Shown here one piece after another: positions 17,398 to 26,853 of a stretch of DNA of 64,000 bases (position 1 is its first letter; every line of letters starts with the position of its first letter). The position numbers and the translations under genes are program-made. The DNA comes from Salsipaludibacter sp963735045 (GTDB taxonomy: Bacteria > Actinomycetota > Nitriliruptoria > Nitriliruptorales > Nitriliruptoraceae), in contig CAVTIZ010000002.1 in NCBI GenBank assembly GCA_963735045.1, positions 310,001 through 374,000 of the forward strand. Reading direction: 5' to 3'. The notes beneath the pieces are model-generated. The model saw nothing but the letters and a program-made list of their open reading frames with translations. It was not told the origin of the DNA and ran no database searches.

Positions 17398-19250
17398 CGC
17401 AGGGGGCCGATGCCGTCGACCTCCCACAGGACCTCGTCGCGATCGCACCACCACCACGACTCGCCGGGGTGGTAGGACCGCATCACCGGGTGGTCGGCCT
17501 CGCGGGCATGGCGGGTGGCATGTGCGCCCGGTGAGGTGTCGCAGCAGCCGACCAGTCCACAGGTCGCGCACATCCGCAGGGCGACCCAGGTCGTGCCGGC
17601 GGCCAGGCAGGCACCACAGGCGTCGACCGGGTGCGGCGACACGTCCTGGCCGACCCGGTCGAGGTGGCCGCACACCACGTCGGTGCTCGGGTCGGTCCCC
17701 GGTCCGCCACCCGCCGGACCTGGCCCTGCGCGGACACTCGTCGCACCCACGCCGGTCGCCCGGCGCAGTGACGCCCGGTCGATCCGCACCGGCGGGGCGT
17801 CCACGGCACACGACCGGGGGTGCTCGGGCTCGGCGTCGTCGTCGAGCACGTCGTCGGGGATGCGCAGCCACGCCACCACGGCACCGGAGGTGGACAACCC
17901 GGCCATCAGCCACATCGCGGCCCGGAAGCTGGTCGTGAAGGCCTCCGGGTCGGCGTAGTCCTGCTCGCCGAGCCCCACGATCGCCGGGACCACCGCGATC
18001 GCGACCAGTCCGGCCGTCCGGGCGACCGCGTTGTTGACTCCCGACGCCAGCCCGCTGTGGGCGTCGTCGGCAGCCGCCAGCACCGTCGCCGTCACGGGCG
18101 CCACCGTGAGGCACAGGCCGAGTCCGAGCGCCACCAGCGCGGGCAGGATGTCGGTGACGTAGCTCGCGCCGGGGCCGAGCCGCGACAACAGGGCGAACCC
18201 GGCGGCGATGGTGAGGGCACCAGCGGCCAACGGACGGCGTGGGCCGATGCGTTGGGCGAGCTCCCCACCGCGGGCCGACAACAGGAACAACAGCACGGTG
18301 ATCGGCAACCCCGCCAACCCGGCAAGGACCGGTCGATAGCCGACGGCCTGCTGGAGGAACACCACCAGCAGGAAGAACAGCACCCCGAGGGCGCCGTAGA
18401 CCAGGAAGGTCAGCACGTTGGCCCACGTGAAGGTGGCCGACGAGAAGATCGCCGGCGGCAGCATCGGGTCCGGCCGTCGCCGCTCGACCACCACGAACAC
18501 GATCGCGGCCGCCACGCCGACGGCCAGCGCGGCCGCGACCGTGGCGTCCAGGCCCCGGCTGCCCAGGGCGATGCAGCCCCACGTGATGGCTGCCAGGGCG
18601 CCGGCACCCAGCGCGGCGCCGGTGACGTCCAGCGGCCCGCTCGCGTCGGGGTCCCGTGACTCGGGCACGTGGCGTGCGGCCACCAGCACGCCGACCGCCA
18701 GCGGCAGGTTCAGCAGGAAGACCCAGCGCCACGAGCCGGCCTCGACCAGCCAGCCCCCCAGCGGGGGGCCGATCGCACCGGCGACCCCGCCCAGCGCCGA
18801 CCATGCCCCGATGGCGGCGGCGCGATCCTCCCGCACGAAGCTGGCCTGGATGATCGCGAGGCTGCCCGGGGTCAGCAGGGCCGCACCGATGCCCTGCAGC
18901 ACCCGCGCCGAGACCAACAGTGGCAGGGTCGGAGCCACGGCACAGGCGGCCGAGGCGAGGGCGAACCAGATCGTGCCGATCACGAACATCCGGCGGCGAC
19001 CGAGGCGGTCGCCCAGGGAGCCACCCAGCAGGATCAGGGCCGCCAGGGCCAGCAGGTAGCCGTTGACGATCCACTGGAGCCCGGTGACGCCCGCGCCCAG
19101 GTCGTCACCGATCGCGGGCAGCGCCACGTTGACGACGGTGCCGGTCAACTGGGTCACCCCCGCGCCCAGCACGGTCGCGGCCAGCACCCACCGACCTGCC
19201 GTCGAGTCTCGCCGGAGCAGTTCGGGGGCCGTTGCGGTCGGGCTGGTCAT
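17394..19250 (-). CDS. DHA2-type MFS transporter with C-terminal UBP zinc finger
   Basis: A 618-residue protein. Residues 15-465 are a 14-helix DHA2 major facilitator (EmrB/QacA-like): QWIVNGYLLALAALILLGGS, GDRLGRRRMFVIG (motif A), and ARVLQGIGAALLTPGSLAII (motif C-like region). After a proline-rich linker, residues about 530-618 form a UBP-type zinc finger with Cys/His ligands in CGACLAAGTTWVALR, MCATCGLVGCCDTSPGAHA and WWWCDRDEVLWE. In eukaryotes this finger binds ubiquitin C-termini; the bacterial ligand is unknown. Stand-alone bacterial UBP proteins are common next to transporters, so a direct fusion suggests a transport-linked sensory role. The start has only a weak Shine-Dalgarno. Confidence 0.9.
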   Translation of the reverse strand: MTSPTATAPELLRRDSTAGRWVLAATVLGAGVTQLTGTVVNVALPAIGDDLGAGVTGLQWIVNGYLLALAALILLGGSLGDRLGRRRMFVIGTIWFALASAACAVAPTLPLLVSARVLQGIGAALLTPGSLAIIQASFVREDRAAAIGAWSALGGVAGAIGPPLGGWLVEAGSWRWVFLLNLPLAVGVLVAARHVPESRDPDASGPLDVTGAALGAGALAAITWGCIALGSRGLDATVAAALAVGVAAAIVFVVVERRRPDPMLPPAIFSSATFTWANVLTFLVYGALGVLFFLLVVFLQQAVGYRPVLAGLAGLPITVLLFLLSARGGELAQRIGPRRPLAAGALTIAAGFALLSRLGPGASYVTDILPALVALGLGLCLTVAPVTATVLAAADDAHSGLASGVNNAVARTAGLVAIAVVPAIVGLGEQDYADPEAFTTSFRAAMWLMAGLSTSGAVVAWLRIPDDVLDDDAEPEHPRSCAVDAPPVRIDRASLRRATGVGATSVRAGPGPAGGGPGTDPSTDVVCGHLDRVGQDVSPHPVDACGACLAAGTTWVALRMCATCGLVGCCDTSPGAHATRHAREADHPVMRSYHPGESWWWCDRDEVLWEVDGIGPLR

Positions 19251-19301
19251 CGTCGGGCCGTCCGCGACGGGCCCGGACGGTCGACAGCCGTCCGGACGGA
19301 C

Positions 19302-20792
19302 CTAGGTTCGGGGGATGACGCACGCCCAGCCGAGGTCGGGGTCGGGTGCGTAGCCGGCCGCCATGGCCATGACGCGCGCCTGCTGGCCCGCGGTCATCGC
19401 CGGGGCATGGAGCTCGCGGCGGGCGGTGCCGGCGGTGGCCGCCCCACCGGTCAGTTCCAGCACGTCGACGCCGCGGCTGTTGTCGGCAACGTACACGTGG
19501 TCACCGTGGAAGTACGGGGCCCAGCTCACCCCCCCGTCGGGTCGGTAGTAGCCGACCTGGATCGGGTTGGTCGGGTCGCTGACGTCGAGGAACCGCGTGC
19601 CCTGGGCGTACCACGAGTAGGCGACGATGCCGTCGCGGACCTCGAAGTAGTGCGCCGAGCAGAACGCATTGGGCACCGTGCCCTCCTCGTCGGCCGGACT
19701 CCACGTGCCGATGACGTCGAGCCGGAACGGATCCTCGGGGGTCGACGACCAGCCCTGGCCGTCGTAGCTGCCCTCCAGGGAGGCGATGTTGAACATGCCG
19801 ACGCCGTCGCACGTGGGGGACCCGAAGGCTTCCTCGGTGGCCATGATCAACGACCCGGGGCGGTGGTTGCGGCTGGGCCGGAAGCCGTCCCGGGTCGTTT
19901 CCCGGACCGGGCGGAAGGAGTTGTGCATGAACGAACTCGGCGTGGTGGATTCCGGGAACCCGCCACCGGCGAAGGGAACCGGGTCCGTGGCCGTGGCCAC
20001 GCGTCGACGACCCGTGGTGGGGTCGAGGTGGCGTCCGTCGGTGTGGTACCCGCGGACCCCGCCCAGACCGGACACCCACACGATCCCGGCCGCATCGACC
20101 TGGACGTCGTGTGAGTAGGCCGTCTCGCCGTCGTCGCGACCGGTGTCGACCGGGATCGGGGAGGTGGTGATGTCGTCGAGGTCACGGATGTCGGTGACGA
20201 AGATGGGGCGTCCGCCGGGCCAGTCCGGCAGCTGCTCGGTGGAGCTGGCCGGCCCGCCCGTCCACAGGAAGTCACAGTCGTTGACGCAGGTCGAGGTGTG
20301 GCCGGTCGGCAGTTCGACGAACTCGCGCAGGGCGAGGTCCTCGGGGTCGCTGGCGTCGACGATGTAGACCCCGGCGACGTCGGACGGGTCACGGGTGGTC
20401 CCGTTGTAGGCGCGCGGGTCGCGGGCCATGAAGACCAGCTTGCGACCCTGGTCGACGTCCATGTCCTCGTTCTGCCAGAAGGTGCCACCCTCGTCACCGG
20501 GCAGCTTGAGCTCGTCCGACGTGAGGTGGTCCAGCATGACGGGGTGGGCGGGGTCGGCGAGGTCGTAGGTCTGCAACCCGAAGCGGCCGTTGACGACCAT
20601 GATGTCGCGGGCCCCGGCGCCGCGGCCGTAGCTCAGGAAGTTGATCGACGTCGCCTGGGCGGCCGCGGGGAGGTTGGCGGTGAGCGTCACGTTGGCGATG
20701 TCGCCCGCGGGTGGGGGCGGGTCCGCCGCCAGCGCCACCGCGCCGCCCGGCGCGGCGAGGACGAGTGTGAGGACGAGGATGAACCTGCGCAT
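19302..20792 (-). CDS. Secreted LVIVD-repeat beta-propeller protein
   Basis: A 496-residue protein with a Sec signal peptide (MRRFILVLTLVLAAPGGAVA, cleavage near ALAA). Repeated units resembling LVIVD repeats follow: RFGLQTYDLADPAHPVMLDH, VYIVDASDPEDLALREFVEL, TRFLDVSDPTNPIQVGYYRP and VDVLELTGG. These build a beta-propeller outside the cell; function unknown. The sequence KLVFMARDPRAYNG and a CVNDCDFLW cysteine pair are distinctive. A TAGGGT box (20881 to 20876) lies 84 bases upstream of the ATG. Confidence 0.85.
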   Translation of the reverse strand: MRRFILVLTLVLAAPGGAVALAADPPPPAGDIANVTLTANLPAAAQATSINFLSYGRGAGARDIMVVNGRFGLQTYDLADPAHPVMLDHLTSDELKLPGDEGGTFWQNEDMDVDQGRKLVFMARDPRAYNGTTRDPSDVAGVYIVDASDPEDLALREFVELPTGHTSTCVNDCDFLWTGGPASSTEQLPDWPGGRPIFVTDIRDLDDITTSPIPVDTGRDDGETAYSHDVQVDAAGIVWVSGLGGVRGYHTDGRHLDPTTGRRRVATATDPVPFAGGGFPESTTPSSFMHNSFRPVRETTRDGFRPSRNHRPGSLIMATEEAFGSPTCDGVGMFNIASLEGSYDGQGWSSTPEDPFRLDVIGTWSPADEEGTVPNAFCSAHYFEVRDGIVAYSWYAQGTRFLDVSDPTNPIQVGYYRPDGGVSWAPYFHGDHVYVADNSRGVDVLELTGGAATAGTARRELHAPAMTAGQQARVMAMAAGYAPDPDLGWACVIPRT

Positions 20793-21071
20793 GGGGGGAA
20801 CCGTTCGGGGGGACGGCGGTGCCGGCCGTCCGCGCCTCGCTCCCGACGCGGTCCGTCGTCACCTCACCGCGCCGGACCCTAGGCCGAAGGTGTCGGCGTC
20901 GTCAACGGGTGGCCGGCAACGTCCTCGGCCGGTTCCTGCGGTCCGATGTCCCCATCGGTGGGCCGGGGGCGTGGGGCCGAACGGGCGGAGGCCCTCGATA
21001 GGGTCGGTGGGGTGGCGCGACCGTCGGACCACCGACGGACCGACCCCCCTTCCGACCTGCCGAGGCCCTCC
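20793..21071. promoter_or_regulatory. Divergent intergenic region with candidate -10 boxes
   Basis: No gene seen apart from a possible N-terminal extension of the SDR. TAGGGT on the minus strand (20881 to 20876) serves the LVIVD gene. TAGGGT on the plus strand (20999-21004) is followed 7 bases later by an in-frame GTG at 21012, which could be a leaderless start for the SDR. Confidence 0.4.
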
Positions 21072-22037
21072 ATGTTCACCCGATCCGACATGCCCGACCT
21101 GACCGGCCGCACCGCCATCGTCACGGGGGCGAACTCCGGGCTCGGGCTCCAGACCGCCGAGGCCCTCGCGGGCGCTGGGGCCACCGTGGTCATGACCGCC
21201 CGTTCACGGTCCAGGTTCGACGACGCCGAAGCCCACATCCGACCGCGCATCCGCATGGCCGACCTGCGCTTCGTCGAGCTCGACCTCGCCGACCTCGCCA
21301 GCGTCCGCGCCGCCGCGGACGCGATCCGGTCCGAGCACGCGGTCGTGGACGTCCTGGTCAACAACGCCGGGGTGATGATGACCCCCGAGTCCACGACGGC
21401 GGACGGCTTCGAGCTGCAGCTGGGGACCAACCACCTCGGCCACTTCGCCCTGACCGGCCTGTTGCTCCCACCCCTGCTGGCCGCCGATGCCGCCCGCGTG
21501 GTCACGGTGTCGTCGGGCGCGCACCACATGGGCGAGATGGACTTCGACGACCTGCACCAGCAACGCGGCGACGACTACGACAGCATGGCGCAGTACGGCC
21601 GGTCGAAGCTGGCCAACATGTTGTTCGCCCAGGAGCTCCAACGGCGCTTCGCCGCCGCCGGAGTGGCCGCGCGCAGTGTCGCCGCCCACCCCGGCTACAC
21701 GGCCACCAACCTGCAGTCCAGTGGGGTCCGCCTGCCCGGGGCCGGTGGGTTCCAGCGGGTCGCCGACGTCGCGATGCGGGTGCTGAACCCGATCGTGGGC
21801 ATGGACGTCGAGCAGGGTGCGCTGCCCCAGTTGTACGCCGCGGTCGGGGACGTTCCCGGCGGCTCCTACTGGGGGCCGCAGGGCTTCCGCGAGATGCGCG
21901 GTCCCGTCGGGCCCGCCGACATCGACGCCAAGGGACTCGACCCGGCCGTGGCGTCGTTGCTGTGGGACGTGTCCGTGGAGTCCACCGGGGTGGACTACGC
22001 CGAGCTGGCTCCGGTCGACGATCCCGCGTCGGCCTGA
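21072..22037 (+). CDS. Short-chain dehydrogenase/reductase (retinol dehydrogenase-like)
   Basis: A 321-residue NAD(P)-dependent SDR. It shows the cofactor motif TGANSGLGLQTA, the NNAGVM motif, catalytic Ser in VVTVSSGAH and YGRSK for Tyr and Lys. Similarity to the WWOX/retinol-dehydrogenase-like group comes from the overall layout with LGTNHLGHFALTGLLLP and a long C-terminal region ending in YWGPQGFREMRGPVGP. The substrate is not predictable. Start placed at the ATG at 21072 after GAGG; a leaderless GTG at 21012 would add 20 residues. It is followed by another NAD-binding enzyme on the same strand. Confidence 0.88.
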   Translation: MFTRSDMPDLTGRTAIVTGANSGLGLQTAEALAGAGATVVMTARSRSRFDDAEAHIRPRIRMADLRFVELDLADLASVRAAADAIRSEHAVVDVLVNNAGVMMTPESTTADGFELQLGTNHLGHFALTGLLLPPLLAADAARVVTVSSGAHHMGEMDFDDLHQQRGDDYDSMAQYGRSKLANMLFAQELQRRFAAAGVAARSVAAHPGYTATNLQSSGVRLPGAGGFQRVADVAMRVLNPIVGMDVEQGALPQLYAAVGDVPGGSYWGPQGFREMRGPVGPADIDAKGLDPAVASLLWDVSVESTGVDYAELAPVDDPASA

Positions 22038-22126
22038 CGACCACCCCCCTGAGGACCTCCCTGGCGACCACCCCAGACGACCTCCCTGACGACCACCCGC
22101 GAACCAGCGACCACAGGAGCACCACG

Positions 22127-22972
22127 ATGGCCAGCGACCGGATCGTCGTCACGGGCAGCAGCGGCAAGGCGGGACGGGCGGTGATGGCCGACCTGGCCGA
22201 CGCCGGTCACGAGGTCCTGGGGGTGGACGTCGCGGCGTCGATGGACCCCGACGACCCGACCCTGGTCGTCGACCTGACCGACCTCGGCCAGACCCTGGAG
22301 GCGCTGGACGGTGCCGACGCGGTCGTGCATCTGGCCGCGATCCCGGCCCCCGGGGTGCGCCCGGAGGCCACGACCTTCGCCAACAACCTGCTGTCGACCT
22401 ACCACGTGTTCACGGCCGCGACCCGCCTCGGGCTCGACCGGGTCGTGTGGGCGTCGTCGGAGACCCTGATCGGGTTGCCCTTCGACCGCGAGCAACCCCG
22501 CTACGCCCCGATCGACGAGGACCATCCCCGGTTGCCCGAGTCGCACTACTCGCTGTCGAAGCTGGCGGGCGAGGCCATCGCCGAGCAGTTCCACCGCTGG
22601 TCCGGCACCCCGATCGTCGCGTTGCGGATCTCCAACATCATGGAGGAGCACGACTACGCCCGGTTCCCCGAGTTCTGGGACGATCCCACGATCCGCGCCT
22701 GGAACCTGTGGGGCTACGTCGACGCCCGTGACGTCGCCCAGGTCGCCCGGCGCGCGCTCGAGGCCGACCTGGACGGCACGCCGGCCTTCCTGGTCGCCGC
22801 GGCCGACACCTGCATGACGACCTCGAGCGCGGACCTGCTGGAGGCGGTCTATCCCGACGTCGAGGTGCGCGGCGACGTGTCCGGGCACCGCACCCTGCTG
22901 GCGATCGACCGGGCCCGCACGGTGCTGGGCTACGAGCCCGAGCACTCGTGGCGCGACCACGTGTCGGGCTGA
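22127..22972 (+). CDS. NAD-dependent epimerase/dehydratase family protein
   Basis: A 281-residue extended SDR: Rossmann start RIVVTGSSGKAGRAV, DAVVHLAAIPAPG, Ser in VVWASSETL and YSLSK for the catalytic Tyr-Lys. The family covers sugar epimerases and uronate dehydrogenases; the compact size and early pattern are similar to uronate dehydrogenase-like proteins, but the substrate is unproven. An AGGAG Shine-Dalgarno precedes the ATG. The 89 bases between this gene and the SDR contain imperfect repeats of a GACGACC-CCCTG unit. Confidence 0.85.
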   Translation: MASDRIVVTGSSGKAGRAVMADLADAGHEVLGVDVAASMDPDDPTLVVDLTDLGQTLEALDGADAVVHLAAIPAPGVRPEATTFANNLLSTYHVFTAATRLGLDRVVWASSETLIGLPFDREQPRYAPIDEDHPRLPESHYSLSKLAGEAIAEQFHRWSGTPIVALRISNIMEEHDYARFPEFWDDPTIRAWNLWGYVDARDVAQVARRALEADLDGTPAFLVAAADTCMTTSSADLLEAVYPDVEVRGDVSGHRTLLAIDRARTVLGYEPEHSWRDHVSG

Positions 22973-22988
22973 GCCGTCGCGGTGGTGG

Positions 22989-23957
22989 TCAGTTGGTCGT
23001 GGGCAGCCACGTCGCGTGGAACGGGTACAGCCACCGGTCGGTGAGGTGGTTGAGCACCCGTCGTGCGTGCGAGAAGTGGTCGCCGACCGAGGTGACGCCG
23101 GGCGTCCGGCTGGTGGGGCCCGACGCCGTCTCGACGGCCAGGCGATACCACTGGCGGCCGAGCAGTTCCAGCAGGCCGACCGCCCCGTGCAGGGCCAGGG
23201 CCTCGGCCAGTTCCTCGGTGCCGCCGTCGCCGCGGTGCAGGCTGCGCGCCAGTCGGTCCACCTGGATCGGCGCGAAGCGTGTCCGTGCCGTGTGGTCGGG
23301 GAACACGCCAGTGAGGTAGAGGCTGGCGTCCCCGAGCCGGCGGTACAGGGCGGGTCGTGATGCCTCGTCGACCACGTCGACCAGACGGGCCATCGCGGCC
23401 GGGTCGAGTTCACTGAAGCGCTGGCGATGGACCGTCCCGCCACGCCGCACCGTCACCACACCGCTGCCGACGTGGGTGAAGCTGGCCAGCAGGTCGGCCA
23501 GGAACAGCCGGTGGTCGCCGTCGTCGAGGAAGGTCCGCAGTTCGGCGCCGGCGAACACCGGGACGCGCTCCCGGGGGCCGGTCCACTCGGCGACGACGCT
23601 GGCGGGGTCGAGCTCGCGGTGGGCCCGATGGATCGCGACGGCGAACACCAGCAACGACGAGATGCCGACCAGCAGGCTCCCCGGCACCTCGCCCCCCGAC
23701 AAATCACCCCCCGGCACGTCACCCCCCGGCACGCCACCCCCCGGCACGTCACCCCCCGTCACGCCGTCACGGGGTGCGGGCAACACGGCCTCGGCGGCCT
23801 CGACGGTCGACAACAGCTCCTCGAGGTGGGCCGCGCCGGTCGGGTCGTCGGGGCCGGGCAGGCCGAGCCGTCCCGCCACGGCGGCCAGCAAGGACCGGTC
23901 CGTGGCGGTGAGGCGGTGGAGGTACCACCGCCCGCGCGTCCCGGCATCCGTCGTCAT
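22989..23957 (-). CDS. Uncharacterised actinobacterial protein with Gly/Asp/Val-Pro linker repeats
   Basis: A 322-residue protein I cannot assign. The N-terminal 65 residues look helical, then a stretch of pentapeptide repeats (GGDVP, GGGVP, GGDLS, GGEVP) joins one hydrophobic segment (SLLVGISSLLVFAVAIHRAH). The rest is soluble, with LYRRLGDASLYLTGVFPDH, DLLASFTHVG and HFSHARRVLNHLTDRWLYPF, including several conserved-looking His, Arg and Trp. TAGGCT (23969 to 23964) ends 6 bases before the ATG, so the mRNA is probably leaderless. Confidence 0.65.
   Translation of the reverse strand: MTTDAGTRGRWYLHRLTATDRSLLAAVAGRLGLPGPDDPTGAAHLEELLSTVEAAEAVLPAPRDGVTGGDVPGGGVPGGDVPGGDLSGGEVPGSLLVGISSLLVFAVAIHRAHRELDPASVVAEWTGPRERVPVFAGAELRTFLDDGDHRLFLADLLASFTHVGSGVVTVRRGGTVHRQRFSELDPAAMARLVDVVDEASRPALYRRLGDASLYLTGVFPDHTARTRFAPIQVDRLARSLHRGDGGTEELAEALALHGAVGLLELLGRQWYRLAVETASGPTSRTPGVTSVGDHFSHARRVLNHLTDRWLYPFHATWLPTTN
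23689..23762. repeat. 15-bp tandem repeat inside a coding region
   Basis: About four to five copies of a unit close to CACGTCACCCCCCGG, encoding the GGDVP-type pentapeptide linker of the uncharacterised 22989-23957 gene on the minus strand. Copies are in frame, so gain or loss changes linker length without breaking the gene. Confidence 0.85.
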
Positions 23958-24002
23958 GACGCCAGCCTAGGGATCCGCGTCGGCGTGCCCACGCAGGTGG
24001 CG

Positions 24003-26084
24003 TCAGTCGTCCAGGTCGGGCGAGGTGTCGCCGAGTGCGGTCCCCCCTCGCACCAGCAGGGCGCGCACCTGCTCGACCTCGTCGGGGTCGGCCAACACCG
24101 TGAGGTCGTCCCCGGGCTGCAGCCGGGTGGCGCCGTCGGGGACCACCACCTCGCTGCCCCGGCGGATCGACGCCACCAGCGTGCGGGGCGGCCACGGGAC
24201 GTCACGCAGGTCGCGGTCGGTCACCAGCGAGCCGTCGCCGACGCTGAGCTCCAGGGCACGGACACCCGTCAGGTCCCGGAGGTGGCTGGTCTGGGTGCGG
24301 TGCTGGTCCGACACCTTGCGGGTCAGCGCCTGCTGGTAGGCGGCCACCACGTCGGATCGGCGGATGATGCCGAGGTAGTGGTCCCGCCCGGTCACCACCG
24401 GGATGCGTCCGACCCCCAGGGCGGCCATGCGTTGCAACGCCACGTGCAGGGGCGCATCGGGGTGGACGGTCGCGGGGTGTCGTCGGGACACCGATCCGGC
24501 GGTGGTCGCCGTCGACCGGTCGGCGGCCGCGTCGACGTCGCTGAGCGTCACCACGCCGACCAGCCGCTGGCCGTCCACGACCGCGAACCCGTGACTGCCG
24601 GTGCTCCGGAACAGGTCGCGCAGGTCGTCAAGCGGCAGCTCCGGGGCGACCGTGGGATGGTCCGTGCTCATCGCCTCGGACGCGTCGAGCACCTGCATCA
24701 CGTCGACGTCGTCGGCTGGGGGCGAGAACACGATCCCCCGCAGTCGCAGTGGGGCCTCGTACAACGAGTCCTGCGAGATGCGGTCGGCCAGGAAGGTCGC
24801 CAGCCCGGCCGCCAGCATCATCGGCAGCACCAGTTCGTAGTCCCCGGTCAGCTCGAAGGCGATCAGGACCGCGGTCATCGGCGCCCGGGCAGCCGCGGCG
24901 AACACCGCGGCCGTCCCGGCCAGTGCGAATGCGCCCGGTTCGATGCCCATGCCCGGGAACAGCGTGGCGCCGACGGTTCCCCAGGCGCTGCCGATCGCGG
25001 CCCCGATGAACACGGCGGGGGCGAAGGTGCCCGCGGCGTTGCCGAAGCCGACCGTCACCGCGGTCGCCAGCAACTTGGCCAGCGCCAGCGCGACCAGGAG
25101 CCCGACGGCGCCCCAACCGGCCCCCACGTCGCCGTCGAGCATGGCCAGGATCGGGTCGCGGACGCCGTCGATGGGGGGGAGTTGGTCGCCGGTGCCCAGC
25201 ACCTGGGGGACGACCAGGGCGATCGCCCCCACCACCAACCCCGACAACCCGACCACGACCGGGATCGGGACACGCCGTCGCAGCCACGCGGCCGTCGTCG
25301 CCGCGGCCTCCTCGGCGTGGCCAAGCAGCAGGGCGGCCAGCATCGCCACCAGCCCGAGCCCGGCGTACAGCAGCAGCTGGCGCGCGTCACCCAGCCCGTA
25401 GGTCCGGCTGGGCTCGAAGATGATGCCCGGCCCGACCAGGGTGCGGGCGGTCACGGAGGCCACCACGGCCCCGACGACCACGACCTGCAGCGAGGTCGCG
25501 CGGAGCCGACCCAGGATGATCTCGATGGCGAAGAGCATGCCACCGATGGGGGCGTTGAAGGACGCCGCGATGCCGGCCGCGGCGCCCGTGGCGACCAGTG
25601 CGCGCAGGCGGGTCTCGTCCACGCGCACCCACTGCCCCAGGATCGAGCCCACGCTGCCGCCGACCAGCACGATCGGTCCCTCGCGACCACCCGACGCCCC
25701 GGTTCCCAGGGCCACCGACGCCGCCACCAGTGTCGACCCCGGAACCCGCCGGCGCGCCCGACCACCGTGGAGGGCCAGCGTCTCCATGGTGCGCACCACG
25801 CCGGAGCCACTGGGCTCGATCGCCCAGTAGCGCAGGACGAGGCCGACCACGACCCCGCCGGCGGCCGGCCACAGCAGGACCTCCAGCGTGCTGGCCTCGG
25901 TCCCGTACGTCACCTGCTGCACCCAGCGGATGCCGGCGATGAGGACCGCCGCGAGCCCGCCGGTCACCAGCCCCGTGGCCGCCCCGAGCGCCAGCATCCC
26001 GCTGTCGGTCGAGCCGCCGACGGCGACTCGCTCGCGCAGGCGCTCGGCCCGGGCGTGGACGGCGCCGGGGGCACGCGTACCCAT
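24003..26084 (-). CDS. ClC-type chloride channel/transporter with CBS and TrkA-C domains
   Basis: A 693-residue protein. Residues about 30-430 are the ClC core with GSGVVRTME, the gating-glutamate motif GREGPIVLVGGSVGS, and GFGNAAGTFAPAVFIG for the third selectivity stretch. Two CBS domains follow (MSTDHPTVAPELPLDDLRDL and VSRRHPATVHPDAPLHVALQ), then a TrkA-C domain (VRALELSVGDGSLVTDRDL, LQPGDDLTVLAD). Combined nucleotide- and ligand-binding domains imply gating by a metabolite. The ATG at 26084 follows AGGA; a GTG-started extension to 26132 is possible but unsupported. Confidence 0.92.
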   Translation of the reverse strand: MGTRAPGAVHARAERLRERVAVGGSTDSGMLALGAATGLVTGGLAAVLIAGIRWVQQVTYGTEASTLEVLLWPAAGGVVVGLVLRYWAIEPSGSGVVRTMETLALHGGRARRRVPGSTLVAASVALGTGASGGREGPIVLVGGSVGSILGQWVRVDETRLRALVATGAAAGIAASFNAPIGGMLFAIEIILGRLRATSLQVVVVGAVVASVTARTLVGPGIIFEPSRTYGLGDARQLLLYAGLGLVAMLAALLLGHAEEAAATTAAWLRRRVPIPVVVGLSGLVVGAIALVVPQVLGTGDQLPPIDGVRDPILAMLDGDVGAGWGAVGLLVALALAKLLATAVTVGFGNAAGTFAPAVFIGAAIGSAWGTVGATLFPGMGIEPGAFALAGTAAVFAAAARAPMTAVLIAFELTGDYELVLPMMLAAGLATFLADRISQDSLYEAPLRLRGIVFSPPADDVDVMQVLDASEAMSTDHPTVAPELPLDDLRDLFRSTGSHGFAVVDGQRLVGVVTLSDVDAAADRSTATTAGSVSRRHPATVHPDAPLHVALQRMAALGVGRIPVVTGRDHYLGIIRRSDVVAAYQQALTRKVSDQHRTQTSHLRDLTGVRALELSVGDGSLVTDRDLRDVPWPPRTLVASIRRGSEVVVPDGATRLQPGDDLTVLADPDEVEQVRALLVRGGTALGDTSPDLDD

Positions 26085-26343
26085 CTGGCGTCCTGTCCAC
26101 GGCGGCCTGTCCGACCCTGGGGCTCGGGCCAACTCGCCACGCTATCGCCATGTGGCGGGACCACGGGGCCGCCACGGGAGGCCGTTTCGGGCCCGCGAAC
26201 GGGACCCCGCCGTCGCGGCAGCTGGCCGTCCTGCCGGGACCGCGGCACGAGGCGGCGCGCGCGACGTCCGAACGGTCGACCGGGGGCGTGGTCGCGTGCG
26301 ACACGCTGGACGTCCACGAACCCCGACCTCCAGGACCACGACC
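26085..26343. other. Intergenic region without recognised genes
   Basis: A 259-bp divergent gap between the ClC gene and the SRPBCC gene. I see no coding frame, tRNA, strong hairpin or clear promoter box in it. The last 15 bases carry the AGGA Shine-Dalgarno of the next gene. Confidence 0.4.
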
Positions 26344-26781
26344 ATGACCGCTGCCATCACCGAGACGATCGACGTCGACGCCGTGCCCGAGCGCGCGTTC
26401 GACTACGTCGCCAACTTCGGCCACCTCGACGAGTGGGACCCCACCTTCGACCACGCCGTGCGCACCGACACCGGCCCCCTGGGCGTGGCCTCGACCTTCC
26501 GGGTCGCGACCGAAATGGCCGGCAACCAGGTGGTCATCGACTACCGCATCACGGAGTTCCGTCGCCCGGAGCGGGTCGTGCTCGTCGGCCAGTCGTCGTC
26601 GTTCACCTCGACGGACACGATCGAGTTCGCCCCCCACGACGACGGGACACGCGTGACCTACCACGCCGAGGTCGACACCGGCGCGCCGGACTGGCTGGAG
26701 ACCGCGGGCACTCCGGTGTTCAAGGTCGTGGGCAAGTTGTCCGCCCGCGGCATGCGCGACGCCCTGTCCGACGACGAGTGA
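26344..26781 (+). CDS. SRPBCC (START-like/polyketide cyclase) protein
   Basis: A 145-residue single-domain protein: an N-terminal strand ITETIDVDAVPERAFDYVAN, then HLDEWDPTFDHAVRTDTGPL and the closing helix GTPVFKVVGKLSARGMRDAL. This is the SRPBCC helix-grip fold that binds hydrophobic ligands. No enzyme activity can be inferred. An AGGA Shine-Dalgarno precedes the ATG. It converges on the topoisomerase gene. Confidence 0.85.
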   Translation: MTAAITETIDVDAVPERAFDYVANFGHLDEWDPTFDHAVRTDTGPLGVASTFRVATEMAGNQVVIDYRITEFRRPERVVLVGQSSSFTSTDTIEFAPHDDGTRVTYHAEVDTGAPDWLETAGTPVFKVVGKLSARGMRDALSDDE

Positions 26782-26853
26782 GCCACCGGCCCGCCGGGTG
26801 ACGCCGCGGGCGTTCCCGGGCCCGGGTGGCGGCAACGTGCCCGCCGTCGTGGT

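Noticed and set aside
19299..19304. TAGGTC as -10 box of the MFS gene
   Set aside because: The hexamer includes the stop codon of the LVIVD gene and lacks the final T of the pattern.
23427..26801. A 1,124-codon open frame on the plus strand
   Set aside because: It lies antisense to the ClC gene and the 22989 gene and has the His/Gln/Arg/Gly-rich composition of a mirror frame in GC-rich DNA; no domain is seen.
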